This document shows, one piece after another, positions 51,834-61,703 of a stretch of DNA of 64,000 nt. The stretch is from positions 51,461 through 115,460 of the forward strand of contig DATCKU010000077.1 in the NCBI GenBank assembly GCA_036564245.1, given 5' to 3'. Every line of letters starts with the position of its first letter. Position 1 is the stretch's first letter. The notes under the pieces are model-generated. The model did not search any database, was not told the origin of the DNA, and was given only the letters and a program-made list of their open reading frames with translations. Both the position numbers and the translations under genes were made by a program. Source of the DNA: Thermasporomyces sp036564245. GTDB lineage: Bacteria > Actinomycetota > Actinomycetes > Propionibacteriales > Actinopolymorphaceae.

Positions 51834-53375
51834 GTGACGGAGGACGCCGTGGGTACGGATGCGGTCAAGGTCGGGGCGGCGGTCGGGCGATACCGGCTAC
51901 AAGAGCGCCTGAGCCGCGGCGGGATGGGTGAGGTGTGGCGGGCGTACGACCTCACCCTGGGCAGGCCGGTCGCGTTGAAGCTGCTACGTGCCGGACTCGC
52001 CGATCCTGTCGACCGGGAGCGTTTCCTGCGGGAGGCTCGCGCCGCGGCGCAGCTCAACCACCCCAACATCGTGGCGATCTTCGATGTTGGTGAGTGGGAG
52101 GGGTGCTCGTACCTCGTGATGGAGCTGCTGGAAGGCCGCAGCCTTGCCGACGTGCTGGCCGAGCGCGGGCCGCTCCCCGTGGATGACGTACGCCGGTACG
52201 GCGCGCAGGCGGCGGCGGGACTCGCGGCTGCTCACGCGAGAGGCGTCGTCCACCGTGACATCAAGCCGAGCAACCTGATGCTGGCGAGTGACGGCACGCT
52301 CAAGCTGGTCGACTTCGGAATTGCCCGTGTGCTGGACGAGGCGTCCAGTCGGCTGACGGCGACCGGCACCATCGTCGGCACCGCCTCGTACGTCGCGCCA
52401 GAGCAGGCGCGTGGACTGCAAGCGGACGCGCGCACCGACCTCTACGCGCTCGGCTGTGTCCTCTACCAGTTGCTCGTCGGTCGTACGCCGTTCGTCGGGG
52501 CACCCACCGAGGTCCTCTACGCCCACCTGTACACCGAGCCGGAGCCGCTCACCGACCTGCGGCCAGATGTGCCTCCCGACCTCGTGGCGCTTGTCCATGG
52601 CCTGCTCGCGAAGGATCCGAACGACCGACCGGCGGAGGCGGGGGTGGTACGCGAGGCCTTGCTGGAGGCCGGCGTCTCACCCACGGCCCTGACGATGCCG
52701 CTGGACTCGCCGATTCTCTCGCGACACCCACGGGGACAGGGCGACGCACCCGGCATGACTCGGAAGATGCCACTCGCCGGTGTATTGCCGCCCGATGACG
52801 ATGACGCGCTGCCCCCTGACGGCTCAGCTCGCCGCCCAGGCCGTGGGCCGCTCGCTGCGGCGCTGGTGCTCGCAGCTGCGGGAGTCGCGGCCGTCGCTTT
52901 GCTCTGGCCTGACGGCGGGCTGCTGGCTCCTGACCATTCGACCGCCCGCGAGACCCCATCGTCGAACGTGTCGTCGCCCGAGCCCACCACCACGACCGCA
53001 GAACCGTCGCCGACCGAGACCGAGGGCCTGCCGCCGCGCGGCTCGGAGGAATGGTTGCTGCAGCTGGATGCCATGCTGCGCCAAATGGCCGACCGTGGCG
53101 AGATCAAGGAGAAGGTCGCGGACCGGCTGCGCCGCGAGATCGGCGATGTCTTGGAGAAGCAGGTCGCCGGCGAGCGGGCGGAAATGCGGAAGGAGCTTCG
53201 CGACCTGAACCGCGAGCTGGTCAAGGCGTATTTCAAGCGCGAGCTGCCGATCACGACGAAGGTGAGCGATCTGATCGGCGATGTCACCATTCCGTCCGAG
53301 GAGAACGTCGACGGTCCGGCGGAGGAGGACTTCAGCGAGGACGGGCGCGGCGATCGTCGCCACGGCCGGGGTTGA
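51834..53375 (+). CDS. Membrane serine/threonine protein kinase (PknB-type kinase domain)
   Basis: The 513-residue protein has a kinase domain (residues 15-275) with the Gly loop LSRGGMGEVWRA, Lys in PVALKLLR, the catalytic VVHRDIKPSNLML and LVDFGIAR, and EQARGLQADARTDLYALGCV. One transmembrane helix (about 340-360) follows a Pro/Asp-rich linker. The extracellular part is Thr/Pro-rich and then a charged helical region (about 402-465), without PASTA repeats. GTG codons at 51834 and 51849 are both possible; each has GGAGG nearby. The signal and targets are unknown. Confidence 0.9.
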   Translation: MTEDAVGTDAVKVGAAVGRYRLQERLSRGGMGEVWRAYDLTLGRPVALKLLRAGLADPVDRERFLREARAAAQLNHPNIVAIFDVGEWEGCSYLVMELLEGRSLADVLAERGPLPVDDVRRYGAQAAAGLAAAHARGVVHRDIKPSNLMLASDGTLKLVDFGIARVLDEASSRLTATGTIVGTASYVAPEQARGLQADARTDLYALGCVLYQLLVGRTPFVGAPTEVLYAHLYTEPEPLTDLRPDVPPDLVALVHGLLAKDPNDRPAEAGVVREALLEAGVSPTALTMPLDSPILSRHPRGQGDAPGMTRKMPLAGVLPPDDDDALPPDGSARRPGRGPLAAALVLAAAGVAAVALLWPDGGLLAPDHSTARETPSSNVSSPEPTTTTAEPSPTETEGLPPRGSEEWLLQLDAMLRQMADRGEIKEKVADRLRREIGDVLEKQVAGERAEMRKELRDLNRELVKAYFKRELPITTKVSDLIGDVTIPSEENVDGPAEEDFSEDGRGDRRHGRG

Positions 53376-53438
53376 GCTGGCGCACGACTGGGCCCCGGGA
53401 CGGGGATGCGGGGGAATGCGCAGCAGGTGCAAGGCCGC

Positions 53439-53468
53439 CCGCTGGCCACAACGTTCCGTGGCCAGCGG
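53439..53468. terminator. Hairpin between convergent kinase and GH16 genes
   Basis: CCGCTGGCCAC (53439-53449) and GTGGCCAGCGG (53458-53468) form a perfect 11-bp stem with an 8-nt loop. It lies between the 3' ends of both genes and probably terminates in both directions. Confidence 0.78.
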
Positions 53469-53482
53469 TGCCGAGTGAGCGA

Positions 53483-54370
53483 CTACCGCTGGTAGACGCG
53501 TACGTAGTCGACGTCGAAGGTGTTCGGGAAGACCGTAGTCTCGTCGGGTGGACCACCCCGACTGTCGTTGACCCAGACGCCGCTGTTGAGAACGACGTAC
53601 ATCGCCTTATCCGGGACGAACTCACCCGTGAACGTGGCAGTCGTCCGCCCGTCGATGGAGAATTCCGCGCGACCTGGCTCCCACAACAAGGCGTATGTAT
53701 GCCAGCCCGTGGTGGGCTCTGCACCGTAGGTCCACTGGCTGTGCCAGGCGACGTCGGGCCAGACGCCGCTCGCGATCCCTTGGTGCATGCCCTCGATGCC
53801 TCCGAACCACTCCGCCACGTCGAACTCGGGCGGCCAGGTCCGGTCCTGCGGCACCAGCCAGAAGGCTGGCCACAGGCCGCGTCCAGCCGGGTACCGCGCG
53901 CAGATCTCCCAGTACCCGTAGGCCTGGAAGAACTTGTCATGTGATGACATGAAGCCTTCGGAGTAGTCGTAGGTCCCGGGTGGATCGTCGCCGATCACAG
54001 GCTGGTTGTCGGCGACCAGGTGAAGCTGACCGTTGGCGAGGACGATGTTCTCGTCCAGGGCGTAACTGCCGTACGAGCTGTTGTGGTAGTGGCCGCCGGC
54101 GCGACCCGGAAAGTCCATGACCGTGTTCCACTTCGTTCGGTCAAGCTTGCGACCACCGAACTCGTCGTGCCAGGCAAGCCGCCATCCCTTGCCCGGTGGT
54201 TTCGACTTCACGCACGTCCGTCCATTCGCGGGGGTCGACTCGGAAGCCGTTCGGTCATGTGGGCTCGGCGTGGCCGTCGCATCGCCAGTCGGCAGCAACA
54301 AGGCCGTGAGCAGGCCTGTGGTGAGGCTGAGAAGGACACTGAGAGAAAGCCTGAACCTCCGCCACGCCAT
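53483..54370 (-). CDS. Secreted glycoside hydrolase family 16
   Basis: The 295-residue protein has a signal peptide (residues 1-33, RRFRLSLSVLLSLTTGLLTA) and a GH16 beta-jelly-roll. The catalytic motif is EFDVAE (ExDxxE) in WPPEFDVAEWFGG near residue 184; the Trp-rich cleft includes GLWPAFWLVP. It would cut beta-1,3(4)-glucans or related polysaccharides outside the cell. The ATG at 54370 has GGAGG 8 bp upstream. It is divergent from the phosphoketolase gene. Confidence 0.92.
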   Translation of the reverse strand: MAWRRFRLSLSVLLSLTTGLLTALLLPTGDATATPSPHDRTASESTPANGRTCVKSKPPGKGWRLAWHDEFGGRKLDRTKWNTVMDFPGRAGGHYHNSSYGSYALDENIVLANGQLHLVADNQPVIGDDPPGTYDYSEGFMSSHDKFFQAYGYWEICARYPAGRGLWPAFWLVPQDRTWPPEFDVAEWFGGIEGMHQGIASGVWPDVAWHSQWTYGAEPTTGWHTYALLWEPGRAEFSIDGRTTATFTGEFVPDKAMYVVLNSGVWVNDSRGGPPDETTVFPNTFDVDYVRVYQR

Positions 54371-54628
54371 GTCCAAGACCTCCGGCACATGAAGCCGCGC
54401 TGCTGCACGGCCAAGACCAGCACTCCAGTCACCACCGGATCTGGAGGACCTGGCTTCGAGTCAACGTCGTTCCCCGCCCGGTGGCGACGGATCGCTCCGA
54501 GGCCGGCCGACCGGATCCGGCTGACGAGGCGGCGAGGTCTCACGACAGCTCGGCCGCTGGCAATTGTTTGGTGTGCCGAGTTCCGGGAACGCTGTCCGGA
54601 GTGTGACCAGTGAGCTGGGGAGGCTCGT

Positions 54629-57058
54629 ATGAGCCAGCGCCTCGCCGAAGCGCCTGCCGTCCTCTCGTCCAGAGAGCTGGAGCTGATCGACGCCTACTGG
54701 CGTGCCGCCAACTACCTGTCGGTCGGGCAGATCTACCTGCTGGACAATCCGCTGCTTCGGGAACCGCTCCGTCCCGAGCACATCAAACCTCGACTACTCG
54801 GTCACTGGGGCACCGCACCGGGCCTCAACCTGGTCTACGTCCACATGAACCGGTTGATCCGGACGCGGGACGTCAAGGCGATCTACGTCACGGGCCCCGG
54901 CCATGGAGCGCCTGGCGTGATCGCGAACGTGTACCTGGAAGGCACCTACTCCGAGATCTATCCGCGCATCTCCCAGGACGAGATGGGGATGCGTCGGCTG
55001 TTTCGCCAGTTCTCCTTCCCTGGTGGGATTCCGAGCCACACCGCAGCCGAGACACCCGGCTCGATCAACGAAGGAGGGGAGCTCGGCTACTCGCTGCTTC
55101 ATGCGTACGGTGCGGTCTTCGACAATCCGGATCTGCTCGCATGTTGCGTGGTCGGTGACGGCGAGGCGGAGACCGGACCGCTTGCCGCGAGCTGGGACTC
55201 GAACAAGTTCCTCGACCCGGTGCGCGACGGCGCCGTCCTGCCGGTTCTGCACCTGAACGGTTACAAGATCGCGAACCCGACCGTACTGGCGAGGATTCCC
55301 GAGTCGCAGTTGCTCAGCCTGTTCGAGGGTCATGGATACGCGCCAATCGTCGTGTCGGGTGACCAGCCGGCCCTCGTGCATCAGGCCCTCGCCGCCGCGC
55401 TCGAGCAGGCGCACGACCAGATCCTCGCGATCCAGCGCGCAGCCCGCAGCGGTGCGCGACGTGACCTGCCCGCATGGCCGATGATCATCCTTCGCACTCC
55501 CAAGGGCTGGACCGGTCCGCGGGAAGTGGACGGTGTGCCGGTCGAGGGGACGTTCAGGTCGCATCAGGTCCCGCTCGCGGAAGTGCGGACGAACCCGGCT
55601 CACCTTGCCCAGCTCGAGGCGTGGATGCGGAGCTACCGTCCGGAGGAGCTCTTCGACGCCACGGGCAAGTTGCGGGATGAGATCGCCGCGATGGCGCCCG
55701 TCGGCGAGCGCAGGATGAGCGCCAACCCTCATACGAACGGCGGCCTGTTGCTGCGAGATCTCGAGCTCCCGGACTTCCGGCAGTACGGCATCGACGTCCC
55801 CAGCCCGGGAGCTGTGTCGAGCGAACCGACCCGAGTGCTCGGGATCTGGCTTCGCGACGTGATACGCGCAAACCCGCAGACGTTCCGCTTGTTCGGCCCC
55901 GACGAGACCGCGTCGAACCGGTTGTCGGCGGTCTTCGAGGCGACCGATCGTACGTGGGAGGCGGAGCTCCTGCCCGGCGACGATCACCTGGCGCCGCAGG
56001 GCCGAGTGATGGAGGTGCTCTCCGAGCACCTGTGCCAGGGATGGCTGGAAGGCTACCTGCTGACCGGACGTCACGGAGTCTTCAACTGTTACGAGGCGTT
56101 CATCCACATCGTCGACTCGATGTTCAACCAGCACGCCAAGTGGCTCAAGGTCTCACGCCAGATCCCGTGGCGACGACCGATCGCATCACTCAACTACCTA
56201 CTGTCGTCTCATGTCTGGCGCCAGGACCACAACGGCTTTTCCCATCAGGACCCCGGCTTCCTCGACCATGTCGTGAACAAGAAGGCGGAGATCATCCGGG
56301 TCTACCTCCCGCCGGACACCAACACGCTGCTCTCGGTGATGGACCACTGCTTGCGGAGCCGGCAGTACGTCAACGTCGTCGTCGCGGGGAAGAACCGCAC
56401 ACCTGACTGGTTGTCGATGGACGAGGCGGTCGCCCACTGCACGCGTGGCATTGGCGTGTGGCCGTGGGCGAGCACCGACGACGGTGGTGAGCCGGACGTC
56501 GTCCTCGCGTGCGCTGGCGACATCCCGACGATGGAGACACTCGCTGCCGCCGACTTGTTGCGTACGCATCTACCGAATCTCGCGGTCAGGGTCATCAACG
56601 TCGTCGACCTGATGCGGCTGCAACCATCCACCGAACACCCTCATGGGCTTACCGACCACAACTTCGACGCGTTGTTTACCCCGAACAAGCCGGTCATCTT
56701 CGCCTTCCACGGATATCCGTCCCTCATCCATCGTTTGACGTACCGGCGGACCAATCACGAGAACATCCACGTCCGCGGCTACAAGGAGGAGGGGACGACC
56801 ACGACCCCCTTCGACATGGTGATGCTCAACGACCTCGACCGGTTCCACCTGGTCATGGATGTGATCGATCGCGTACCCGGCTTGGCGATTCGGGCGGCTG
56901 CGCTGCGACAAGAGATGGTGGACGCCCGGTTGCGGGCCCGCCGTTACACCCGTGAGTACGGCGAGGATGCGCCGGAGATCCGTAACTGGCGATGGCCCGC
57001 CACTGCGCGAAGCGGCGGCGGTGGCCACACGTCACAGCAGGTCTCGAGGACCAGCTAA
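54629..57058 (+). CDS. xfp: Phosphoketolase
   Basis: The 809-residue thiamin-diphosphate enzyme cleaves xylulose-5-phosphate (and usually fructose-6-phosphate) to acetyl phosphate. Family signatures are LGHWGTAPGLNLVYVHMNRL near residue 58, GPGHGAPGVIANVYLEGTYS near 90, the ThDP motif GDGEAETGPLAASWDSNKF near 174 and SHVWRQDHNGFSHQDPGFL near 530. The ATG follows GGGGAGG by 5 bp. The acetate kinase gene overlaps its stop by 1 bp, so the acetyl phosphate is turned to acetate and ATP. Confidence 0.96.
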   Translation: MSQRLAEAPAVLSSRELELIDAYWRAANYLSVGQIYLLDNPLLREPLRPEHIKPRLLGHWGTAPGLNLVYVHMNRLIRTRDVKAIYVTGPGHGAPGVIANVYLEGTYSEIYPRISQDEMGMRRLFRQFSFPGGIPSHTAAETPGSINEGGELGYSLLHAYGAVFDNPDLLACCVVGDGEAETGPLAASWDSNKFLDPVRDGAVLPVLHLNGYKIANPTVLARIPESQLLSLFEGHGYAPIVVSGDQPALVHQALAAALEQAHDQILAIQRAARSGARRDLPAWPMIILRTPKGWTGPREVDGVPVEGTFRSHQVPLAEVRTNPAHLAQLEAWMRSYRPEELFDATGKLRDEIAAMAPVGERRMSANPHTNGGLLLRDLELPDFRQYGIDVPSPGAVSSEPTRVLGIWLRDVIRANPQTFRLFGPDETASNRLSAVFEATDRTWEAELLPGDDHLAPQGRVMEVLSEHLCQGWLEGYLLTGRHGVFNCYEAFIHIVDSMFNQHAKWLKVSRQIPWRRPIASLNYLLSSHVWRQDHNGFSHQDPGFLDHVVNKKAEIIRVYLPPDTNTLLSVMDHCLRSRQYVNVVVAGKNRTPDWLSMDEAVAHCTRGIGVWPWASTDDGGEPDVVLACAGDIPTMETLAAADLLRTHLPNLAVRVINVVDLMRLQPSTEHPHGLTDHNFDALFTPNKPVIFAFHGYPSLIHRLTYRRTNHENIHVRGYKEEGTTTTPFDMVMLNDLDRFHLVMDVIDRVPGLAIRAAALRQEMVDARLRARRYTREYGEDAPEIRNWRWPATARSGGGGHTSQQVSRTS

Positions 57059-58164
57059 TGAGCATGAGGGTGCTCGTCGTCAATGCTGGGTCGGCGACAT
57101 GGAAGCTGTCGTTGCTCGACGGGGACGAGAGCGTCGCCACCAGGCACGTCGATGCCGCCGACGTCGAGACGGGGACCAAGGCGCTGGACGCGGTGCTCGC
57201 CGAGTGGGGACATCCGGACGCGGTGGGTCACCGAATCGTCCACGGTGGTGGCCACTTCTCCGAAGCCGTACGCATCGACCATGAGGTACGAGCCAAGCTG
57301 GGAAGCTTCGTACCGCTGGCCCCGCTGCACCAGCCTTCCGGGGTGGCGGGAATCGACGCGGTGCTCAACGTGCTTCCGGACGTTCCGTCGGTCGCATGCT
57401 TCGACACGGCCTTCCACACGACGCTCCCACGTGCGGCGTCGACGTACGCGATTCCCTCCGAATGGCGTGAAGCCAAAGGAGTCGACGTGCGACGGTACGG
57501 CTTTCACGGTCTTTCGCATGCGTACGCATCTCGTCGTGCAGCGGAGATGGTCGGCCGCTCCCTCGACGAGCTGCGGATCGTCGTCTGTCACCTTGGTGCC
57601 GGCGCTTCTCTCTGCGCCGTACAGCAGGGGAGAAGCGTCGATACGACGATGGGATTCACCCCGCTGGAAGGTCTGGTGATGGCGAGCCGGTCCGGTGACG
57701 TCGACCCGGGTCTCGTCGTCTGGCTGGTTCGCGATGCCGGCGTGGGAATCGAGGATTGTCATGACGGCCTGCAGCACCGGTCAGGGCTGGTGGGGCTTGC
57801 CGGGACGCCGGACATGCGGGAGGTGCTGCAACGGGTGGAATCGGGAGATGGCGCTGCTCGCCTGGCGCTCGAGGTGTACCTGCACAAGTTGCGAGCAGGC
57901 ATCGCGGCCATGACGGCGAGCCTGGGTGGACTTGACATCCTGGTCTTCACGGGCGGTGTGGGGGAGCACGCTCCGGTCGTCCGGAGCGGCGCCGTCGACG
58001 GGCTGGGGTTCCTGGGTCTCGGAATCGACGCAGTGCTCAACGCCCACGCACAACCTGATGTGGAGATCTCCGCTCCCGGCGCAGCTGCCCGGTGTGTGGT
58101 CATCGAGGCCCGCGAAGACATCCAGATAGCCCGCGAGGTCAGGCACGCCGTCGGGGCGGCTTGA
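57058..58164 (+). CDS. ackA: Acetate kinase
   Basis: The 368-residue enzyme makes ATP from acetyl phosphate. Motifs: MRVLVVNAGSATWKLSLLDG at the start, GHRIVHGGGHF, FDTAFHTTLP near residue 121, YGFHGLSHAYAS near 147 and FTGGVGEHAPVVR near 298. It is about 30 residues shorter than the E. coli enzyme. It shares its ATG with the phosphoketolase stop. The 3' end overlaps the convergent MerR-like gene by 26 bp. Confidence 0.95.
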   Translation: MSMRVLVVNAGSATWKLSLLDGDESVATRHVDAADVETGTKALDAVLAEWGHPDAVGHRIVHGGGHFSEAVRIDHEVRAKLGSFVPLAPLHQPSGVAGIDAVLNVLPDVPSVACFDTAFHTTLPRAASTYAIPSEWREAKGVDVRRYGFHGLSHAYASRRAAEMVGRSLDELRIVVCHLGAGASLCAVQQGRSVDTTMGFTPLEGLVMASRSGDVDPGLVVWLVRDAGVGIEDCHDGLQHRSGLVGLAGTPDMREVLQRVESGDGAARLALEVYLHKLRAGIAAMTASLGGLDILVFTGGVGEHAPVVRSGAVDGLGFLGLGIDAVLNAHAQPDVEISAPGAAARCVVIEAREDIQIAREVRHAVGAA

Positions 58165-58642
58165 TCGAGCGTGACGGCTCGTCGGCCGGGACCAGCTTGT
58201 CGCGGCCGTACTCCGTCGCGAGCTCCGCAAGCGGTACTCCCGCGACGAGCTTGTCGAGTGGACGCATCATCTTGGAGCACTCCGTGAACGGGTGCTCGGT
58301 CGGGCACTCGAGCGCGTGGGTGAGGAAGTGTCGCGCGGCCTCGGCGCGAGACATCAGGTCTTCCAGCGCCGCGATCTGGTCGCGCACCAGCTCGCGCCAC
58401 TGCTCCCCGGGTTGTTCGAACATCGCGTGAGCGACGTCCAGTCCGACGCCCAGCTGCTGCATCAGTTTGATGAACGCGAGCCGACGCAGCTCGTTGGTGC
58501 CGTACATCCGCCGTCCGCCCTGGCGAGCGGTCGGGCGAACCAGCCCTTGCTCGTCGTAGTAGCGCAGCGCAGACGGGTTCAGCCCCAGCATGCGGGCGGC
58601 CTCCCCGATCGACACGAGATCGTCAGCGCCGTCGTTGCTCAT
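58139..58642 (-). CDS. MerR family transcriptional regulator
   Basis: The 167-residue regulator has a MerR-type helix-turn-helix (VSIGEAARMLGLNPSALRYY, GLVRPTARQGGRRMYGTNEL; residues 10-55), a dimer coiled coil (about 90-120) and a Cys-containing tail (HALECPTEHPFTECSKMM) that could bind a metal or sense thiols. The start is the ATG at 58640-58642. It is divergent from the methyltransferase gene, with a MerR-like promoter between them. Confidence 0.88.
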   Translation of the reverse strand: MSNDGADDLVSIGEAARMLGLNPSALRYYDEQGLVRPTARQGGRRMYGTNELRRLAFIKLMQQLGVGLDVAHAMFEQPGEQWRELVRDQIAALEDLMSRAEAARHFLTHALECPTEHPFTECSKMMRPLDKLVAGVPLAELATEYGRDKLVPADEPSRSIKPPRRRA

Positions 58643-58650
58643 GGCGCCAT

Positions 58651-58681
58651 TTGACTTCAACCCGACTTGAACCCGCAAGCT
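58651..58681 (+). promoter_or_regulatory. MerR-type promoter for the methyltransferase gene
   Basis: A -35 TTGACT (58651-58656) is followed, 19 bp later, by CAAGCT (58676-58681) as a possible -10. Spacers of 19-20 bp are typical of MerR-controlled promoters. An inverted repeat TTCAA-CCCGAC-TTGAA (58656-58671) lies in the spacer. The start point would be about 58688, one base before the ATG, so the message would be leaderless. Confidence 0.55.
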
Positions 58682-58688
58682 GAAGGCC

Positions 58689-59309
58689 ATGAGTACGAAT
58701 GCGCGCTCGTGGGCAGTAGACCGTCCGATCGACGACTCTCCGTTCGCCTTGCCTCGCGGGTTCACCGGACGCCTGGCGGGGCGGATCATGCTGTGGACCA
58801 ACCGGCAACACGAGATCCTCGAGGTCTTGGACGTCAAACCCGGGGACCGTGTGCTCGAGGTCGGTTACGGGCCGGGAGGTTTGATCCGGTTGCTCAGCCG
58901 ACATACCGAGGCTGCGCTCATCATGGGCGTCGATCCGTCCGAGGAGATGCAACGCTTCGCGGAGCGCACGAACCGGGTGGCCGTGCGCGAAGGTCGGGTC
59001 GACGTGCGCCTGGGGACCGCCGAGTCGACCGGCCTGCCGGACGAATGTGTCGACCACGTCGTATCGGTCAACAACGTGGCGATTTGGGCCGATCTCGACG
59101 CTGGCGCGCGTGAGCTCAGCCGCGTGCTCCGGCCCCGCGGCAGCCTGGTGATCGGGTGGCACGGTGGCCGTGCGCCCTCACGGATGGCTCGACGACTTCG
59201 CCTGCCAGACGACAAGCTGGACCGGATCGAGCAGGCCCTGCGCGAGCACTTCTCCGAGGTCACGCGGCACGAGCTCACGACCCTGGACGTCTTCAAGGCG
59301 ATCAAGTAG
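58689..59309 (+). CDS. Class I SAM-dependent methyltransferase
   Basis: The 206-residue enzyme has motif I VLEVGYGPGG near residue 56, the acidic ribose contact in IMGVDPSEEM near 79, and VLRPRGSLVIGWHGG near 145. This is the Methyltransf_11/25 group with unknown substrate. No ribosome site precedes the ATG at 58689, in line with a leaderless mRNA from the MerR-type promoter. The divergent MerR gene probably controls it, perhaps in response to a toxic compound. Confidence 0.88.
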   Translation: MSTNARSWAVDRPIDDSPFALPRGFTGRLAGRIMLWTNRQHEILEVLDVKPGDRVLEVGYGPGGLIRLLSRHTEAALIMGVDPSEEMQRFAERTNRVAVREGRVDVRLGTAESTGLPDECVDHVVSVNNVAIWADLDAGARELSRVLRPRGSLVIGWHGGRAPSRMARRLRLPDDKLDRIEQALREHFSEVTRHELTTLDVFKAIK

Positions 59310-59357
59310 GAGTGCAGCCGAGCGTGCCGTCGCGTTCGACCCCGACTCCTGATCGGC

Positions 59358-60398
59358 TCAGCCGGCCAGTTTCTCGTAGAACTCCCGCAGGTACCGCGTT
59401 CGCGTGACCTGGCTCAGCACGTCGGTGGAGTCGGCGAACTGGTCGACCGATCCCACGAGAGGTAGCTGCTGCAGGACCGGATCGCTGATCGCAGCTCGGC
59501 ACGCCTCGGCGAAGCGGTCGGCGCCCAGAACGCGGAACGGGCGCTCGTGGAAGAACCTCGCACGTGGCTCGACCTCCACGGTGATCTGCAGCGAGTTGTG
59601 CCAGTGCGCGATGAACTCGTACGCCTCGACGAGCGCGGACTCCCGCGTGGGGTAGTCGTCTGCCGTCACCGCTCGACGGAGGACTGCTGGCAGCTCGCCG
59701 ACGCCCGGCAGCTCCGAGAACGCCGTGCCGAACCACTTGGTGTACGGCCAGTATCGACGCGACAGGAGAAACGCGGCACACATGACGTCGCGCACCAGTC
59801 GCCCGGCGAGCAGGTGGGATCCGAGGTCGTCACCGACCTCGGCGGTACGGCCGACGAACGGTTCCTCTTGTGCGAGGCGTTTCCACTGGGAGCCCAGCAT
59901 CCACAGCCAGACGTCGTGGGGATACCAGGCGAGAAGGGAGCGGACCGTGGCGAGCTCGCCGTCAGGATCGGCGTACACCGCTCCGCGCACCACACCGAGC
60001 AGGCGCTGCTGCGGAATCGTGAGCCAGTCGATGCTCGAAAGGCCCGCCCGCGGGTCGACGCCAAGCTGCGCCTGGAGCCAGTCGCCCAGGGTGGTGACCT
60101 CGACGTGTGACGCAACGTCGGCCTCGTCCCAGCCGTAGCGGACCGGCCAGCCGCGAAACGTCTCCGGCAGACCTGCCTCGATCGACTGGCGCACCGACGC
60201 GACCTCGGTGTCGGCGACGAAGACCTGCAGACGCGGACCCCAGCCGTGGTCGGTCGAACGCGGAGTGTCGTAGCCCAGCACGTCGGAACCCCAGCCGAGG
60301 AGGGCGGCGGCATGTGGCACCGGTCCGACCAGGTGAGCGATGACCTCGCGATAGAAGGCGGCATTGAGCTCGAGCGCTGGAACGAAGTCGGTCTTCAC
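59358..60398 (-). CDS. DUF4037 domain protein (nucleotidyltransferase-like)
   Basis: The 346-residue protein shows the nucleotidyltransferase-like motif LLGWGSDVLGYDTPRSTDHG followed by WGPRLQVFV near residue 40-65, which defines DUF4037 proteins. Its substrate is unknown. It starts with GTG at 60398; in-frame extension further upstream has no support. It is divergent, 123 bp apart, from the acyltransferase-like gene. Confidence 0.82.
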   Translation of the reverse strand: MKTDFVPALELNAAFYREVIAHLVGPVPHAAALLGWGSDVLGYDTPRSTDHGWGPRLQVFVADTEVASVRQSIEAGLPETFRGWPVRYGWDEADVASHVEVTTLGDWLQAQLGVDPRAGLSSIDWLTIPQQRLLGVVRGAVYADPDGELATVRSLLAWYPHDVWLWMLGSQWKRLAQEEPFVGRTAEVGDDLGSHLLAGRLVRDVMCAAFLLSRRYWPYTKWFGTAFSELPGVGELPAVLRRAVTADDYPTRESALVEAYEFIAHWHNSLQITVEVEPRARFFHERPFRVLGADRFAEACRAAISDPVLQQLPLVGSVDQFADSTDVLSQVTRTRYLREFYEKLAG

Positions 60399-60521
60399 GC
60401 ACGGTATCGTGCCGCAGCGACCCGTGACCAACCCAGCCAATTTCGTGCCCGCAGCGGGACCGCGCATGGTGATCCGTGCAGGCTAGGCTCGAACGGCGGC
60501 TACAGCAGACGGAGGTGGGCA

Positions 60522-61565
60522 GTGGGTCTCGGAGTGAGCGCAGCGGATGTCGTTGCCTTTCTGCGCGGTGACGACTCACGTGGGGAGGCATCGAGCGAGT
60601 CGGACCAGTACGCCGAGTGGGTAACCGAGCTCGACCGCCTCGGGGCTCCGGCGAAGGAGGTTGCGCTCCCTGATCCAGCCGAGCTCGGTCCGCTGCTGGA
60701 CCGACTGGGTGTGCACGCCGACGATGCCGCCGACATTCTTGCCACTCGCTTCTCGGCCGACTCCGATCCCGAGCTGTGGTGGCTGCTGCAGCGGTGCCAT
60801 CACACACTCGAAGCCAGCATGGGAGACCTGCACTGGGAGTGGCTGAGATGGCCACACCTGCCGGCCCGCCTGGGCGCGAAAGGGCGATTCTTCTACGTCC
60901 ACGTCTTTCTCGCCGCGATTCCCACGGTGCTGCGTTACCACGAGGAGAGGCACATCCCGTCGGACATCAGCTGGGCGACCCTGGCGGACCTCGGTCGGCA
61001 GATCGCGATCTATCGCAGGATCCACGCGGTCGGTGGACTCGACGTGCAGTTCTGGTTCTCGCTGCACTTCCGGGGTCTGATCTACGACCTCGGCCGGCTG
61101 CAGTTCAACCGGGGAACGATCTCGTTCACCGATGAGGAGATCGCCGCCACCAACGCGCCGTTCCGCCCGGGAGACACGGCGCTCGGCGTCCACATTCCCG
61201 AATCTGGACCGATGACCCCGCAGGCCTGCGACGAGTCGTTCCGACGCGCGCGGGAGTTCTACGATCGCTACTTCCCAGAGGAGCGTTATCGCTACGCGGT
61301 GTGTTCGTCCTGGTTGCTTGATCCGCAGCTGGCCGAGTACCTCCCCGCCGACTCCAACATCGTGCGTTTCCAGCGACGATTCACGCTGGTGCCCGGCGGC
61401 CGCGACGGTGACAGCGATGTCTTCCAGTTCGTGTTCCGCAAGATCAATCCGCGGATCGAGGACCTCCCCCAGCGCACCACCTTGGAGCGGGCGATCGTCG
61501 ATCACCTGCGGTCCGGGCGTCACTGGCAGGTGCGCTCCGGTTGGCTTGTGCTTGACGAGCAATAA
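60522..61565 (+). CDS. Acyltransferase-like (GNAT/DUF5596-type) protein
   Basis: The 347-residue protein has an N-terminal helical region (residues 1-115) and a C-terminal part with HIPESGPMTPQACDESFRRA and YRYAVCSSWLLDPQLAEYLP, which fits the two-domain acyltransferases seen in actinomycetes (helical bundle plus GNAT-like fold). I do not know the substrate. The GTG at 60522 has GGAGG 6 bp upstream. Confidence 0.75.
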   Translation: MGLGVSAADVVAFLRGDDSRGEASSESDQYAEWVTELDRLGAPAKEVALPDPAELGPLLDRLGVHADDAADILATRFSADSDPELWWLLQRCHHTLEASMGDLHWEWLRWPHLPARLGAKGRFFYVHVFLAAIPTVLRYHEERHIPSDISWATLADLGRQIAIYRRIHAVGGLDVQFWFSLHFRGLIYDLGRLQFNRGTISFTDEEIAATNAPFRPGDTALGVHIPESGPMTPQACDESFRRAREFYDRYFPEERYRYAVCSSWLLDPQLAEYLPADSNIVRFQRRFTLVPGGRDGDSDVFQFVFRKINPRIEDLPQRTTLERAIVDHLRSGRHWQVRSGWLVLDEQ

Positions 61566-61703
61566 CGAGTGGATCCGCCTGGTTGGGCGAGCGGCGCCGC
61601 TGGAGCCGAGGCGCCGCGGGATAAGGTGAGGCCGACAAAACAGGCGTCACCTGGTGTGGCGAAACGCCGCATATCAGACGGCAAGAGCAGGAAAGGACTC
61701 ACT

